A program made the translations under genes and the position numbers. From Acidobacteriota bacterium (lineage in GTDB: Bacteria > Acidobacteriota > Vicinamibacteria > Vicinamibacterales > UBA823), in assembly GCA_002730525.1 (NCBI GenBank), contig PCAK01000040.1, positions 62,001 to 126,000 of the forward strand: 64,000 bases of DNA, written 5' to 3'. The notes beneath the pieces are model-generated. The model was not told the DNA's origin and did no database searches. It worked only from the letters and a program-made list of their open reading frames with translations. Below are positions 17,681 through 26,706 of the stretch, piece by piece; positions within the stretch are counted from its first letter, which is position 1, and every line of letters begins with the position of its first letter.

Positions 17681-19187
17681 TCAGAAGCGCAGGCCCTGCT
17701 CGAAATACGCGAACGTCAGGTTGTCGCCGTCGAACGATTCCGCGACGACCGCGCCACCGTTGATGAGGCCGACGTAGCCGTTGATCGACCAGTGCGGGTT
17801 GATCGTGTAGCCGGCCGAGCCTTCCACCACCGTGCCGAAGTCGGTCTCGCCGCCCGACGGGCGCGCGCCGAAGCCGAAGATCGTGCCCATGTTCTGCGTG
17901 GCGCCGCTGCCGAAGTACCAGCGATCGGGGCCTTCGGTCAGCGTGATCCGGTGGACGTCGAGCCGGATGTTGAGCGGCGGGGTCGGCCTGAGGACCACCT
18001 GGGCGAACACGTCGGCCGAGTTCATCAGGTCGTAGCTGGCCGACAGCGAGTACTTCCGGACGGTTGGCAGCATCTGGAAGAACGTGCCGTGCCGGTCGTC
18101 GTCGGGATCGTCGTCACCCGTTCCGCGGAAGACGCCGCCGCGGAGCCAGGGCCGCCACGGCGCCTCGCTCCACTGATAGCCAGCCTCGGCCGCCACTGCG
18201 AATGCGCCGTGATCCTGGCCGTACCAGGAGCCGGTCTGCCCCGTCAGCCAGAGCAGGGTGCCGATCTCGCCGGTCGAGGTGGGGTAGGCGCCGATCAGGG
18301 CGCCGCCGAAAGTGTTGACCTTCACGCCGACGCGGGTGGCGGACCGGCCAGAGTTATCGGGGCGGCCAGTCACCTCCCGGCGATCGTCGTAGCGATAGGC
18401 GAAGAGCTGCACCTCGGAGTTGGGGAGGACGGCGTCGGGCTTGGCGCTGACGTTGACGCCAAACAGATCGAGGTCGGACATATGCGTGCCCGTCTGTTCC
18501 TCGAATCCGCCCTGCGTCGGCCGGAACGCAATCGCCGTGGCGTGCCAGGCCGGCTGGTCGCTGTCGGCGCGGATACCGTCGTAGCCTCGCTGGTAGATCG
18601 ACCACTCGAACTCGCCGATGATGCGCGAGGCGACGCGCATGTTCTTGAGGGCTTCAATCTTGCCGTTGCCCGACGGTGATTCGGTGCCGCTGGTGTAGCC
18701 CATTCGGCCCACCTGCAGGCTGACCGGTCCGAGGTCCTTCAGCCGGACATTGAGGTAGCGCAGGTACACCTGGTTGCTCGACGTGTCACCGCTATGACCG
18801 AAGTAGGCGGCGCAGGTCCCGTACGGCCCGGGCCCGCTCGAATCACTCGGCAAACCGCCGAACTGGACGTACTGCAGCGTGCCGGTGACGTCGAATCGTC
18901 GGCTGCGATGCTCGACACCGACCTGAAGGCGGTTCGAGATGTGAGCGTAGGTCGGATCCCCGCCCTCGGGTTTCGGCGCGAAGTAATCCCAGCCTTCGAT
19001 GCGCGTCCAGTTGCGGACGTAGGCGGACGTTGTGGAGGACGCGGGCGCGGTCGCCGCCTGGGCCGGCGACGCGTCAGAAGTCGACGACGTGTTCGTCGGC
19101 TGGGCGGCCAGGGGGCCCGGCAGTAGGGGCGATCGGTAGGGCGACGAGCGCGATGAATGACAGGTTCAGGGATGATGAAGACGGCAT
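17681..19187 (-). CDS. Alginate-export-family outer-membrane porin, frameshifted within the signal peptide
   Basis: The uninterrupted frame runs from about 19125 to 17681. Its first internal ATG, at 18853, would remove the start of the barrel. The true start is the ATG at 19187, preceded by GAGGTGA, which begins a signal peptide (LNLSFIALVALPIA). One extra C in the run at 19126-19129 (GGGG on the plus strand) shifts the frame. Removing it yields an ideal LLPGPLAAQ cleavage region followed by the mature protein. The mature part (RNWTRIEGWDYF, LQVGRMGYTSG, MLPTVRKYSLSASYDLMN, ending YFEQGLRF) fits Alginate_exp barrels, which pass anionic sugars. It is divergent from the Crp/Fnr gene across 92 bp with an Fnr-type palindrome. 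Confidence 0.85.
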
Positions 19188-19233
19188 ATGAGTCACCTCG
19201 TATCGGTATGCATCCGGGAAATCATGTCGGTGT

Positions 19234-19247
19234 ATGACGACAATCAT
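19234..19247. promoter_or_regulatory. Fnr/Dnr-type palindrome in the porin-regulator divergent region
   Basis: ATGAC-GACA-ATCAT has the TGAT-N4-ATCA architecture of Fnr/Dnr boxes with one half-site mismatch. It sits between the divergent porin and Crp/Fnr genes, so the regulator may control itself and the porin. An overlapping TGTCG-N8-CGACA dyad lies at 19225-19242. Confidence 0.4.
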
Positions 19248-19279
19248 CCAGCCTGTCGGGAATCCAGTATGATGCCGCC

Positions 19280-19969
19280 GTGCAGCAGACGAGTGCGGAA
19301 CTGCTTCGAGCGATGCCGGTGTACTGGCGACTTGGCGCCGAGGACCAGGAGCGCCTGGCCAAGGTCGCCAGGGTGCGGAGCTACGAGCGTGGCGAGAGGA
19401 TCTTCGAAGAAGGGGCGCCGTCGGACTTCTTCTACACGATTGCCGCGGGCCGCGTAAAAATCTTCAAGATGACGCCGTCGGGCAAGGACGTGATCCTGGA
19501 GATTTTCGGCGTCGGCGACCCGTTCGGTGCAGTCGCGGTCTACGAGTCTCGGCCGTACCCCGCGTCAGCGGTTGCGCTGGAAGATACCTCCTGTCTGCTG
19601 ATTCCCCGCGACGCCTTCTTCCGGCTCATTGAGGCGCATCCGTCGCTCGTGCGCGGACTGATGCTGGGCATGACGCACCGGCTCGTGGAGCTGGCGAATC
19701 GGCTGGCCGAGCTGACCGGCGGCCGGGTCGAACCGAGACTCGCCAGGCTGTTTCTCAAGCTCGGGAATGACTTGGGCCGCGAGGAGCGGGGCGGCACGTT
19801 CGTGCCGCTGGTGCTCTCCCGGCAGGAACTCGCCGATATGACCGGAACGACGATCGAGACCTGCATCCGCATCATGAGCCGCTGGGGCAAGGAAGAGATC
19901 GTGCGGACAGGGAAGGACGGATTCGTCCTGGTCGATCGGAAGGCGCTTGAGATGCTCTCCCTGAACTGA
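19280..19969 (+). CDS. Crp/Fnr-family transcription regulator
   Basis: 229 aa, GTG start at 19280. An N-terminal cyclic-nucleotide-binding fold (residues about 20-135: ERGERIFEEGAPSDFFYTI, GRVKIFK) is followed by a dimerisation helix and a C-terminal winged HTH. The recognition helix reads TIETCIRIMSRW. The Glu and Arg that contact TGA-type half-sites in Fnr are kept, while the Fnr Ser is Ile. There is no N-terminal Cys cluster, so it is not an [4Fe-4S] Fnr. A heme/NO-sensing (Dnr-like) or redox role is plausible but unproven. TGAT-N4-ATCA-type palindromes flank the gene on both sides, and the downstream gene is hemerythrin-like. Confidence 0.92.
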   Translation: MQQTSAELLRAMPVYWRLGAEDQERLAKVARVRSYERGERIFEEGAPSDFFYTIAAGRVKIFKMTPSGKDVILEIFGVGDPFGAVAVYESRPYPASAVALEDTSCLLIPRDAFFRLIEAHPSLVRGLMLGMTHRLVELANRLAELTGGRVEPRLARLFLKLGNDLGREERGGTFVPLVLSRQELADMTGTTIETCIRIMSRWGKEEIVRTGKDGFVLVDRKALEMLSLN

Positions 19970-19982
19970 CGTACGCGGCTGG

Positions 19983-19996
19983 ATGATCTGGATCAT
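19983..19996. promoter_or_regulatory. Fnr/Dnr-type box upstream of hemerythrin-like gene
   Basis: Perfect dyad ATGAT-CTGG-ATCAT. The core TGAT-N4-ATCA equals the Fnr/Dnr consensus and differs only at the two outermost bases. It is centred about 41 bases before the hemerythrin-like ATG and directly follows the Crp/Fnr gene. Confidence 0.55.
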
Positions 19997-20030
19997 AGGT
20001 GGCTGAGAGGCCCGCTCGTAAGCTTCCGTC

Positions 20031-20447
20031 ATGCCTGTTGGGGCCGCCGATCGGCAGTTTTTCGAGCGACTGGCCATCACCCACGACGCGCTCCGTCGTC
20101 GCGTCGAGCGGATGGGGGTCGGCGCGTCCCCGGCCGCGGTCCTCGATATCGGCGTCGCCGTGGTCTTTCACGGGGCCGTGGAGGAGTGCTGGCCGCAGGC
20201 GGCGGATACCCTGCTCGAGCCGGCGACCGTCGCCCAGTTCGCGATCGAGCACGCCCGCCTGGCCGAGGACCTCGATCTGTTGGCCTCGCTGGCCGAGTCG
20301 CACCCGAGTTCGCCAGACCTCGGGTCGCTGGCCGACGCGCTGCTAGCGCGGCTTCGGGAGCACATCACTCGCGACGACCGAGTGTTCTATCAGTCGATCC
20401 CGAGGCTGCGTGGGGCGCCGGTACGCCGGCCGTGCTCAACCCTCTGA
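20031..20447 (+). CDS. Hemerythrin-like (HHE-domain) protein
   Basis: 138 aa, all-helical. Potential di-iron ligands are spaced as in HHE proteins: His18 (ITHDAL), His47/Glu51 (FHGAVEE), His74 (IEHARLAEDLDLL) and His111 with Asp115/116 (LREHITRDDRVFYQ). Family members bind O2 or NO or repair iron centres. The last 20 residues (GAPVRRPCSTL) look unstructured. It lies 61 bases after a Crp/Fnr gene with an Fnr-type palindrome in the gap, which suggests induction by that regulator under low oxygen or nitrosative stress (inference). The ribosome binding site is weak. Confidence 0.8.
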   Translation: MPVGAADRQFFERLAITHDALRRRVERMGVGASPAAVLDIGVAVVFHGAVEECWPQAADTLLEPATVAQFAIEHARLAEDLDLLASLAESHPSSPDLGSLADALLARLREHITRDDRVFYQSIPRLRGAPVRRPCSTL

Positions 20448-20527
20448 AGCGCCGTTCGGGCGATCCTCCACCGCATCCAGACCTGCCCCCGCGCCCTTCG
20501 CACAGGAGCCGGTGACCCCCGACCCGG

Positions 20528-21445
20528 TCACGACCCATCCGAACCATTTGGCACCGTCAGCACCGGACACGTCGCAGCACGCACGACGTGGTTCGTCACC
20601 GATCCGAACATCATCATGTCGAGCGCTCCGCGCCCGTGAACCCCCATCACGATGACGTCGGCAGACTGCGCCTCGGCCAGGCGAAGGATCTCGCGATGCG
20701 GCTTGCCCGACGTCAACACTTCGTCAGCCTCACACCATTGGCGGGCCTCCGCCGGGATCGCACGTGCCAGGCGCGCGCGCGCGTCACTCTCCACGACTCG
20801 ACGACACTCGGGCACGCTCATCTCCTCGGAGTCAGGCGGCTCGGGATCCGCGAACCACTCGAGGATGTGAACGGCCGTCAGCTTGCCATCCGCCTCTTCG
20901 GCCAGCGAGAGCGCGTGCGAGAGCGCCCGCATCGACGGCTTCGAGAAGTCGACCGGGCAGAGGATGTTGCGGAAGACGATGGTGTGAGGCTGCGGTTCGG
21001 TGGCGTCGTGTGGCGGGATGGTCAAGACAGGGCACGGTGCCTGGCGCAGCACCTTCTCGCTGATCGAACCGAGTAGCAGCCGTTCGAATCCTCCGCTGCC
21101 GTGGGTGCCCATGACGATCAGATCGCAGTCGCGCGCCTTGGCGTGGTGGAGAACGCGCTCCACCGTGTCGCCGTCCTCGACGGTCGCGGCGAACGTGATG
21201 CCCGCGTCGGCGAGCGGCGTGGCCATTCGCTGGACGTCCTCAACGACGCGCTCACGGTCGACGGCGGTGAGACTGAGTGTGGACGGATACTCGGCCATGA
21301 CGGCCGTCGGGGCGACCGACGCGATCACGTGCACGAGGTCGACCTCCGACTCGTACCACTCGGCGAGCCGAGTCGCGTACTGGACGGCGTGGCGTGAGTA
21401 CTCCGAGAAATCGACTGGACAGAGAATCCGACTGATCGAGACCAT
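20528..21445 (-). CDS. Tandem-domain universal stress protein
   Basis: 305 aa with two UspA domains in tandem (residues about 3-145 and 158-300). Each starts with the ILCPVDFS strand-loop. Each carries an ATP-binding motif: GTHGSGGFERLLLGSIS in the first and GVHGRGALDMMMFGSVT in the second, which fits G-2x-G-9x-G-S/T. Such proteins are stress-induced nucleotide-binding proteins, often linked to hypoxia regulons. A perfect GGAAGGAGG lies seven bases before the ATG. It is convergent with the hemerythrin-like gene, with an 80 bp gap. Confidence 0.95.
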   Translation of the reverse strand: MVSISRILCPVDFSEYSRHAVQYATRLAEWYESEVDLVHVIASVAPTAVMAEYPSTLSLTAVDRERVVEDVQRMATPLADAGITFAATVEDGDTVERVLHHAKARDCDLIVMGTHGSGGFERLLLGSISEKVLRQAPCPVLTIPPHDATEPQPHTIVFRNILCPVDFSKPSMRALSHALSLAEEADGKLTAVHILEWFADPEPPDSEEMSVPECRRVVESDARARLARAIPAEARQWCEADEVLTSGKPHREILRLAEAQSADVIVMGVHGRGALDMMMFGSVTNHVVRAATCPVLTVPNGSDGS

Positions 21446-21668
21446 CGAACCTCCTTCCGGCGCCGTGAATTCGACACGCCGGCGCGGCTCCGGGGATACC
21501 GCTCACCGAACTACCAAGCAACGCCAATGCCGCTTTTCCAAGGCCGCCCGGGCGCCGGTTCCAGGGTCGGGGCTGCGTTATGATGGGCTGTAGCCGCGAA
21601 ATTCTTCGCACTTCAGTTGAAATCTTGAGCGCCCCCGATCCTGCGGCGATCGGATGGGCGGGGACCCC

Positions 21669-22721
21669 ATGGCGGAAATCACCATCATCACGCTCTGTCT
21701 GTTGCTGAATGCGCTGCTCTCGGCCACCGAGACGGCGTTCGTGTCGATCGGTCGGCCGGAAATCCGGGCGATGGCGAACGCGGGGTTCCCCGGCGCCTCA
21801 CGCCTGCTCGCGCTGCGCGAGCGCCCTGAGCGAACGCTGTCGGTCGTCCAGCTCGGCATCACGATGGTCGGGTTGATTTCTGGCGCGGTCGGCGGCGCGG
21901 GCGCGAGCGAAACCCTGCGCCCGGTGTTCGAACGCCAGTGGGGCCTGAGCCACGCGTGGGCCGACTTCCTGGCCATTGCGGTCGTCGTCGCCCCGTTGAC
22001 GTATCTGACGGTCGTCGTGGGTGAGATCGCCCCGAAGGCGATGGCGTTGAGAAACGCGCATCGCATCGGCCTGAGCGGCGCATTCTGGCTGACGACGCTC
22101 GATAGGCTGCTGTCCCCGGCCGTGACCTCCCTGGAATGGTCGACCAAGATCGTCATGCGCCTGTTCGGCGCCGCGCACGCCGCGGCCACAGCCGATGCGG
22201 ACGGCGCCGAGGAGGAGCTCTCGGACGCCCACGAGCGCTACATCATCAACTTGGTGAACATCGAAGCCAAGAGCGTCGGTGATATCGCGCTGCCGTGGGA
22301 GAACGTCACGTTCGTCAGGACCGCGCAGTCGGCCGAAGACGTGATGTCGGTCGTGGTCAAGTCGGGGCACACGCGGCTACCGGTCTGCGACGCACGCGGT
22401 GCAGTCACCGGGTTGCTTCACACGAAAGAGTTCATGGGGTTTCGACTGGCCGGCGAGGACGACTGGCCGACCCTCGTGCGGCCGGCGCTCACCGCCCGCG
22501 TCGGCGACCCGCTGCTGAAGGTGCTCCGGGCCATGCAGGAGCGCCGGAGCCACTTGGCGATCGTCTACGGTTCTGACGGGTCTCCAGGCGGCGTCGTGAC
22601 GCTGGAGGACATCATCGAAGAAGTGTTCGGCGAGGTCTTCGACGAGGACGACGATCAGATGCTCGGCCGTCTCCTCAGCCGCGCGCGCCGACGCAGCGTT
22701 CGCAGCGGGCGCCTGCGATGA
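21669..22721 (+). CDS. CNNM/CorC-type membrane protein with CBS domains
   Basis: 350 aa from the ATG at 21669; an in-frame ATG at 21654 adds five residues. The N-terminal CNNM domain (four hydrophobic segments, LLNALLSATETAFVSIGRPEI, GEIAPKAMAL) is followed by a pair of CBS domains from about residue 210 (SAEDVMSVVVKSGHTRLPV, VVTLEDIIEEVFGE). The family, formerly called hemolysin C-like, is linked to Mg2+ export or divalent cation homeostasis. The usual C-terminal CorC_HlyC domain is missing: the protein ends in an Arg-rich tail soon after CBS2. Its stop overlaps the start of the trehalose phosphatase gene (ATGA). Confidence 0.9.
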   Translation: MAEITIITLCLLLNALLSATETAFVSIGRPEIRAMANAGFPGASRLLALRERPERTLSVVQLGITMVGLISGAVGGAGASETLRPVFERQWGLSHAWADFLAIAVVVAPLTYLTVVVGEIAPKAMALRNAHRIGLSGAFWLTTLDRLLSPAVTSLEWSTKIVMRLFGAAHAAATADADGAEEELSDAHERYIINLVNIEAKSVGDIALPWENVTFVRTAQSAEDVMSVVVKSGHTRLPVCDARGAVTGLLHTKEFMGFRLAGEDDWPTLVRPALTARVGDPLLKVLRAMQERRSHLAIVYGSDGSPGGVVTLEDIIEEVFGEVFDEDDDQMLGRLLSRARRRSVRSGRLR

Positions 22722-23545
22722 CGACGTCCGGCTCGCTTCCCTCGGCGCTCGACTCGTGGGACGCCGTCGTCGAGCGGTTGCACGGTACCGCGCCCGTGCT
22801 CTTCCTCGACTACGACGGCACGCTGACGCCGATCGTGGCGCGACCTGAGGAGGCGACCCTCGCGGCAACGAGCCGTGAGGTGGTGCGGTCGGTGGCCGCG
22901 CTCTGTCCGGTCACGATCGTGAGTGGGCGAGACCGGACCGTCGTCGAGGCGCTGGTGGGATTGTCCGGGCTCGGATACATCGGCAGCCACGGCTTCGACA
23001 TCGTCGGGCCGACCGAAGCGCCGGTGCGTCACGAGGTCGGGGAAGGTCACCTCGGGGCGCTCGATGCCGCCGAGGCGGCCCTGCGCGATCGGTTGGCCGG
23101 AGTCCCGGGCGCCGCCGTCGAGCGGAAACGATTCGGTGTCGCCGCTCACTACCGGCGGGCACCGGACCACCGCGCGGAGGTGGAGACCGCCGTGCGGGAG
23201 GTTCTGGCTGGGGCGCCCGAACTCGCCCTGGCGTTGGGGAAGGCTGTCTTCGAGCTGAGACCGGCGATCGAGTGGGACAAGGGGCGGGCGATCAGGTGGC
23301 TTCTGGATCGCTGGCCGACGACGCACGGAATCCCGCTGCATCTCGGCGACGATCTGACCGACGAGGCCGCGTTCGCGGCGTTGGCTCACGACGGGCTCGG
23401 CCTCGGCATCGTGGTGGCCGACGACGACCGGCCGACGGCCGCGCAGTTCTCGCTAGGCAGTCCGGCCGAGGTGCATGAGTTTCTGGAGCGCCTGGGCCGA
23501 ATACTGGAAGGCTTCAGCCGAACGCGACATCCAGCGTCATCATGA
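22718..23545 (+). CDS. otsB: Trehalose-6-phosphate phosphatase
   Basis: 275 aa, HAD superfamily. It dephosphorylates trehalose-6-phosphate in trehalose (osmoprotectant) synthesis. Motif I FLDYDGTLTPI holds the nucleophile Asp and acid/base Asp (about residues 30-34). Motif II is TIVSGRD, motif III the Lys in EWDKGRAI, and motif IV LGDDLTDEAAF. The length is normal for the family. It is translationally coupled to the CNNM gene through ATGA. No trehalose-6-phosphate synthase (otsA) is present in the window. Confidence 0.93.
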   Translation: MTTSGSLPSALDSWDAVVERLHGTAPVLFLDYDGTLTPIVARPEEATLAATSREVVRSVAALCPVTIVSGRDRTVVEALVGLSGLGYIGSHGFDIVGPTEAPVRHEVGEGHLGALDAAEAALRDRLAGVPGAAVERKRFGVAAHYRRAPDHRAEVETAVREVLAGAPELALALGKAVFELRPAIEWDKGRAIRWLLDRWPTTHGIPLHLGDDLTDEAAFAALAHDGLGLGIVVADDDRPTAAQFSLGSPAEVHEFLERLGRILEGFSRTRHPASS

Positions 23546-23674
23546 TGACGAACCCGACGATGGTCGCGACCGTGGCGATGTCGCCATGGCCGCCATGCTG
23601 CGATTCGGGAATCAGCTCTTCGGCGCTTGCCAGCGACGCGCCCGTGCCGACCAGTTCTGGAAGGCGCCGCCGGC

Positions 23675-25093
23675 TCAGTTTTTGTCGAGCTTGAACTTGT
23701 CGATGCGGTACCGGATCTGATCGCGGTTGAGGCCCAGGAGTGACGCGGCCTTGGTTTGGTTGCCTTTCGTCCGCTTCAACGCCTGCGCGACCAGATCGCG
23801 TTCCAGTTGCTCCAAGCTGATGCCGCTGGCCGGCAGCTCCACGCCCTGGGTGAGCGGCAGGCGCCTGGCCAGCATCGGGAACTCGTCGAGCCCCAGTTCC
23901 TCGGAGTCGGTCAGCAACATCGCCCGTTCGATCGCATTCCGGAGTTCTCGTACGTTGCCGGGCCAGGGATATCGCCTCAACGCCTCCATGGCGTCCGGTG
24001 TTACCTGCGTGACGTGCTTTCTGAACTCGGCGTTGAAGGCGTCGACGAAGAATTTCACCAGCGTCGGGACGTCGCTCGACCGCTCGCGCAAGGTCGGCAG
24101 CGCGACCGGGAGCACGTTCAAGCGATAGTAGAGGTCCTCCCGGAACTTGCCCTGTTTGACGGCGTCATCGAGATCGCGATTCGTCGCGGCGACGATGCGT
24201 ACGTCGACCGTGATGTCTGTCGAGCCGCCGATTCGCTTGAAGGTCTTCTCCTCCAGGAAACGGAGGAGCTTGGCCTGCAGCGGTGCCGCCATCTCGCTGA
24301 TCTCGTCGAGGAACACAGTGCCGTGGTCAGCTGATTCGAGCAACCCGCGCTTCATCTGCCGGGCGTCGGTGAACGCGCCGCGCTCGTGGCCGAACAGTTC
24401 GCTCTCGAGTAGCGTCTCGGCCAGTGCGGAGCAGGTGATATTCATGAACGGGCGACCGGCGCGGTCACCCGTGTAGTGAATGACCTTCGCGGCAAGATCC
24501 TTGCCTGTGCCGCTCTCGCCGGTCAGCAGGACCGTCGAGGCCGGGCTCGTCGCGATCCTCTGGAGGAGCGCCTTGATCTCCTGCATCGCCGGCGACTCCC
24601 CGATGATCCGGTCGAGTTGGTAGGGGCGCGCCTCTTGATCGCGGAGACGGCCCACTTCACGCCTCAGCTGGGTTGTTTCGAGGGCCTTCTCGACGAGCAG
24701 GACCACCTCGTCGATGTCGAACGGCTTCGAGAGGTAGTGGTAGGCACCCAGCTTCATCGCTTCGACGGCGGAGTCGACCGTCGAGTACGCGGTCAGTAGG
24801 ATGACGAGCGCGTTGGGATGGCTCTGCCGGACACGCTTGAGAATCGTCAAGCCGTCGATGTCGGGAAGCTTGTAGTCGAGCAGGACGAGGTCCACGCCCT
24901 CAGCGCACTGGTCGAGTCCGGCTTGGCCGGTCGCCGCTTCGACCAGTTCGTAGCCTTCCTGCGCCAGCCGCTCGACGAGTGACCAGCGGATCAAGTCTTC
25001 GTCGTCGACGACAAGTACCCGAGCCTTGTTCATGCGGACGATTATAGTGGACCCGTCCGGTGGCTCCTGCGGTTCGTTTGCCGTCGCGCTCAT
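23675..25093 (-). CDS. NtrC-family sigma-54-dependent response regulator
   Basis: 472 aa. Order: REC domain (about residues 23-140; phospho-Asp in VLLDYKLPD; KPFD), AAA+ sigma-54 activator domain (Walker A GESGTGKD, the sigma-54 contact loop as GAFTDA, Walker B TVFLDEISEM, FREDLYYRLNV), and a Fis-type HTH at the C-terminus (NQTKAASLLGLNRDQIRYRI). The ATG at 25093 overlaps the stop of the upstream response regulator (ATGA), which favours it. MNKARVLVVDDE at 25033 is the alternative start and has a TATAAT just upstream. It likely responds to the divergent PAS kinase at 25615 and drives sigma-54 promoters. Confidence 0.94.
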   Translation of the reverse strand: MSATANEPQEPPDGSTIIVRMNKARVLVVDDEDLIRWSLVERLAQEGYELVEAATGQAGLDQCAEGVDLVLLDYKLPDIDGLTILKRVRQSHPNALVILLTAYSTVDSAVEAMKLGAYHYLSKPFDIDEVVLLVEKALETTQLRREVGRLRDQEARPYQLDRIIGESPAMQEIKALLQRIATSPASTVLLTGESGTGKDLAAKVIHYTGDRAGRPFMNITCSALAETLLESELFGHERGAFTDARQMKRGLLESADHGTVFLDEISEMAAPLQAKLLRFLEEKTFKRIGGSTDITVDVRIVAATNRDLDDAVKQGKFREDLYYRLNVLPVALPTLRERSSDVPTLVKFFVDAFNAEFRKHVTQVTPDAMEALRRYPWPGNVRELRNAIERAMLLTDSEELGLDEFPMLARRLPLTQGVELPASGISLEQLERDLVAQALKRTKGNQTKAASLLGLNRDQIRYRIDKFKLDKN

Positions 25094-25485
25094 GTCGAGG
25101 AGCGTCCGAGCGAATCCTCGACGATTCGTACGATGTCGTGAATGTCGAATGGCTTATTGAGGACCTGGAGCGCGCCAAGGGCCAGCGCCTCTTCAGCCAG
25201 TTCGGGCGTGCCGTGGGCGGTCATCAGCACGACTCCCCATTGCGGCGCGCGCTTCCGAACCATCTTCAACAAGCTCAAGTCGCTGCAGTCGGGCAGCTTG
25301 AGGTCCAGGAGCACGAGACCGTCGTGCTCTGATTCCTTCTCCAGGTGTTCGAGCATGCGCGCGCCGTTGTGCGCCTCCTCGACGTGGTAGCCCTCGCGGG
25401 CGAGGGCTTCGGAGATGGACCAGCGGATCAGCGGTTCGTCGTCGGCGACGATCACGCGGGCCGTGGGGGATTTTCCAACGCCCAT
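25090..25485 (-). CDS. Single-domain response regulator (REC)
   Basis: 131 aa, a receiver domain with no output domain. The acidic pair is VADDE, the phospho-acceptor Asp is in LVLLDLKLPD, the Thr switch is MTAHGT, and the conserved Lys is in NKPFD. Its closest visible relative is the REC domain of the NtrC-type protein encoded next: both share EPLIRWS/DLIRWS and the KPFDI motif, which suggests a local duplication. It could act as a phosphate sink or an intermediate for the divergent PAS kinase. It overlaps the NtrC-type gene by four bases. Confidence 0.92.
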   Translation of the reverse strand: MGVGKSPTARVIVADDEPLIRWSISEALAREGYHVEEAHNGARMLEHLEKESEHDGLVLLDLKLPDCSDLSLLKMVRKRAPQWGVVLMTAHGTPELAEEALALGALQVLNKPFDIHDIVRIVEDSLGRSST

Positions 25486-25614
25486 AGTGGGAATTCTCCG
25501 CGGCTCAACCCTCCAGTCCGTGGACTGCCGGCGGCTCAGGTGAGGCTGCTATCATGGCGGAGCCAACGACGGGCTGGCCGCACGGCCATCGAGTTATTCA
25601 AATCTCAGACCAAC

Positions 25615-26676
25615 ATGGGATCCTCCCGGCGCCGAAGCCACACGAGCGAACTCGAAGAGCTCAAGTACGCCCTCGATCAGTCTGCGATCGTCGCCATTAC
25701 CGACACCCGCGGCACCATCACCTACGCCAACGACCGGTTCTGCGAGATCTCGAAGTATCCGCGCGAGGAGCTACTCGGAGGGGATCACCGGGTCCTCAAC
25801 TCGGGGTTCCATCCGAAGGCGTTCATGCACGATCTGTGGAAGACGATCGAGAGCGGCAAGATCTGGCGAGGCGAGATCAGGAATCGCGCCAAGGACGGCA
25901 CGCTCTACTGGGTCGACACGACGATTGTGCCCTTCCTTGCCACCGACGGCCGACCCTACCAGTACATGGCGATCCGCTACGAGACCACAGAGCGAAAGCG
26001 GGCGGAGGAGCGGCTGCGGGAGCGCGAAGGGCTCGCGCGGCTCGGACAGATGGCGGCGATCATCGCGCACGAGGTGAAGAACCCGCTGGCCGGCATCAAG
26101 GGTGCGCTGCAAGTGGTCCGCAGGTCGCTGCCGAAGGACGGCCGGGACCACGCGATCTTCGGCGACATCATCGCGCGGCTCGATTCACTGAACGAGATGG
26201 TCCAGGATTTGCTGTTGTTCTCTCGGCCGCGCACCCCCAAGCCGGCGCCGATGTCGCTCAGGATGCTGGTCGACCGGACGGCCGCCGTGCTGGTGCGTGA
26301 CCCTGATCTGGCGAAGGTCGAGGTTGTGGTCGAAGGGGACGACGTCGTCGCGCATGCCGATGGGGAGCAACTCCAGCACGTCTTTCAGAACGTGCTGCTG
26401 AACGCCGCCCAGGCGATGAATGGGCAAGGGCGGATTCTGGTCACCTTGTCGTCGGCCGCCGATGGCTGCTGTGAGGTGGTGTTCGCCGACCAGGGGCCGG
26501 GGATTCCGCAGGAGGTGCACGACCGCGCGTTCGAGCCGTTCGTCACGACGAAGCACCGCGGCTCCGGGCTCGGTTTGGCCATCGCCAAGCAGGTGGTCGA
26601 ATTGCATCACGGCGAGATCGCGGTCGAGTCGACCGACGCCGGGGCGACGATCCGGGTGCAGCTGCCAGCGGGGTAG
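25615..26676 (+). CDS. PAS-domain sensor histidine kinase
   Basis: 353 aa from the ATG at 25615 (MGSSRRRSH); longer upstream readings have no domain. A PAS domain (residues about 15-125: AIVAITDTRGTITYANDRFCEISKY in part, PAC loop RPYQYMAIRYETTERK) is followed by HisKA with the phospho-acceptor His in AAIIAHEVKNPLAGIKG and a HATPase_c domain (N box NVLLNAAQAM, G1 DQGPGIP, G2 RGSGLGLAI). No membrane segments are present, so it is probably cytosolic. It is divergent from two response regulators across 129 bp and forms a local two-component system with them. Confidence 0.94.
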   Translation: MGSSRRRSHTSELEELKYALDQSAIVAITDTRGTITYANDRFCEISKYPREELLGGDHRVLNSGFHPKAFMHDLWKTIESGKIWRGEIRNRAKDGTLYWVDTTIVPFLATDGRPYQYMAIRYETTERKRAEERLREREGLARLGQMAAIIAHEVKNPLAGIKGALQVVRRSLPKDGRDHAIFGDIIARLDSLNEMVQDLLLFSRPRTPKPAPMSLRMLVDRTAAVLVRDPDLAKVEVVVEGDDVVAHADGEQLQHVFQNVLLNAAQAMNGQGRILVTLSSAADGCCEVVFADQGPGIPQEVHDRAFEPFVTTKHRGSGLGLAIAKQVVELHHGEIAVESTDAGATIRVQLPAG

Positions 26677-26706
26677 CCGTGCCGCGCAGTCGGCGGCCCG
26701 CGCGGC

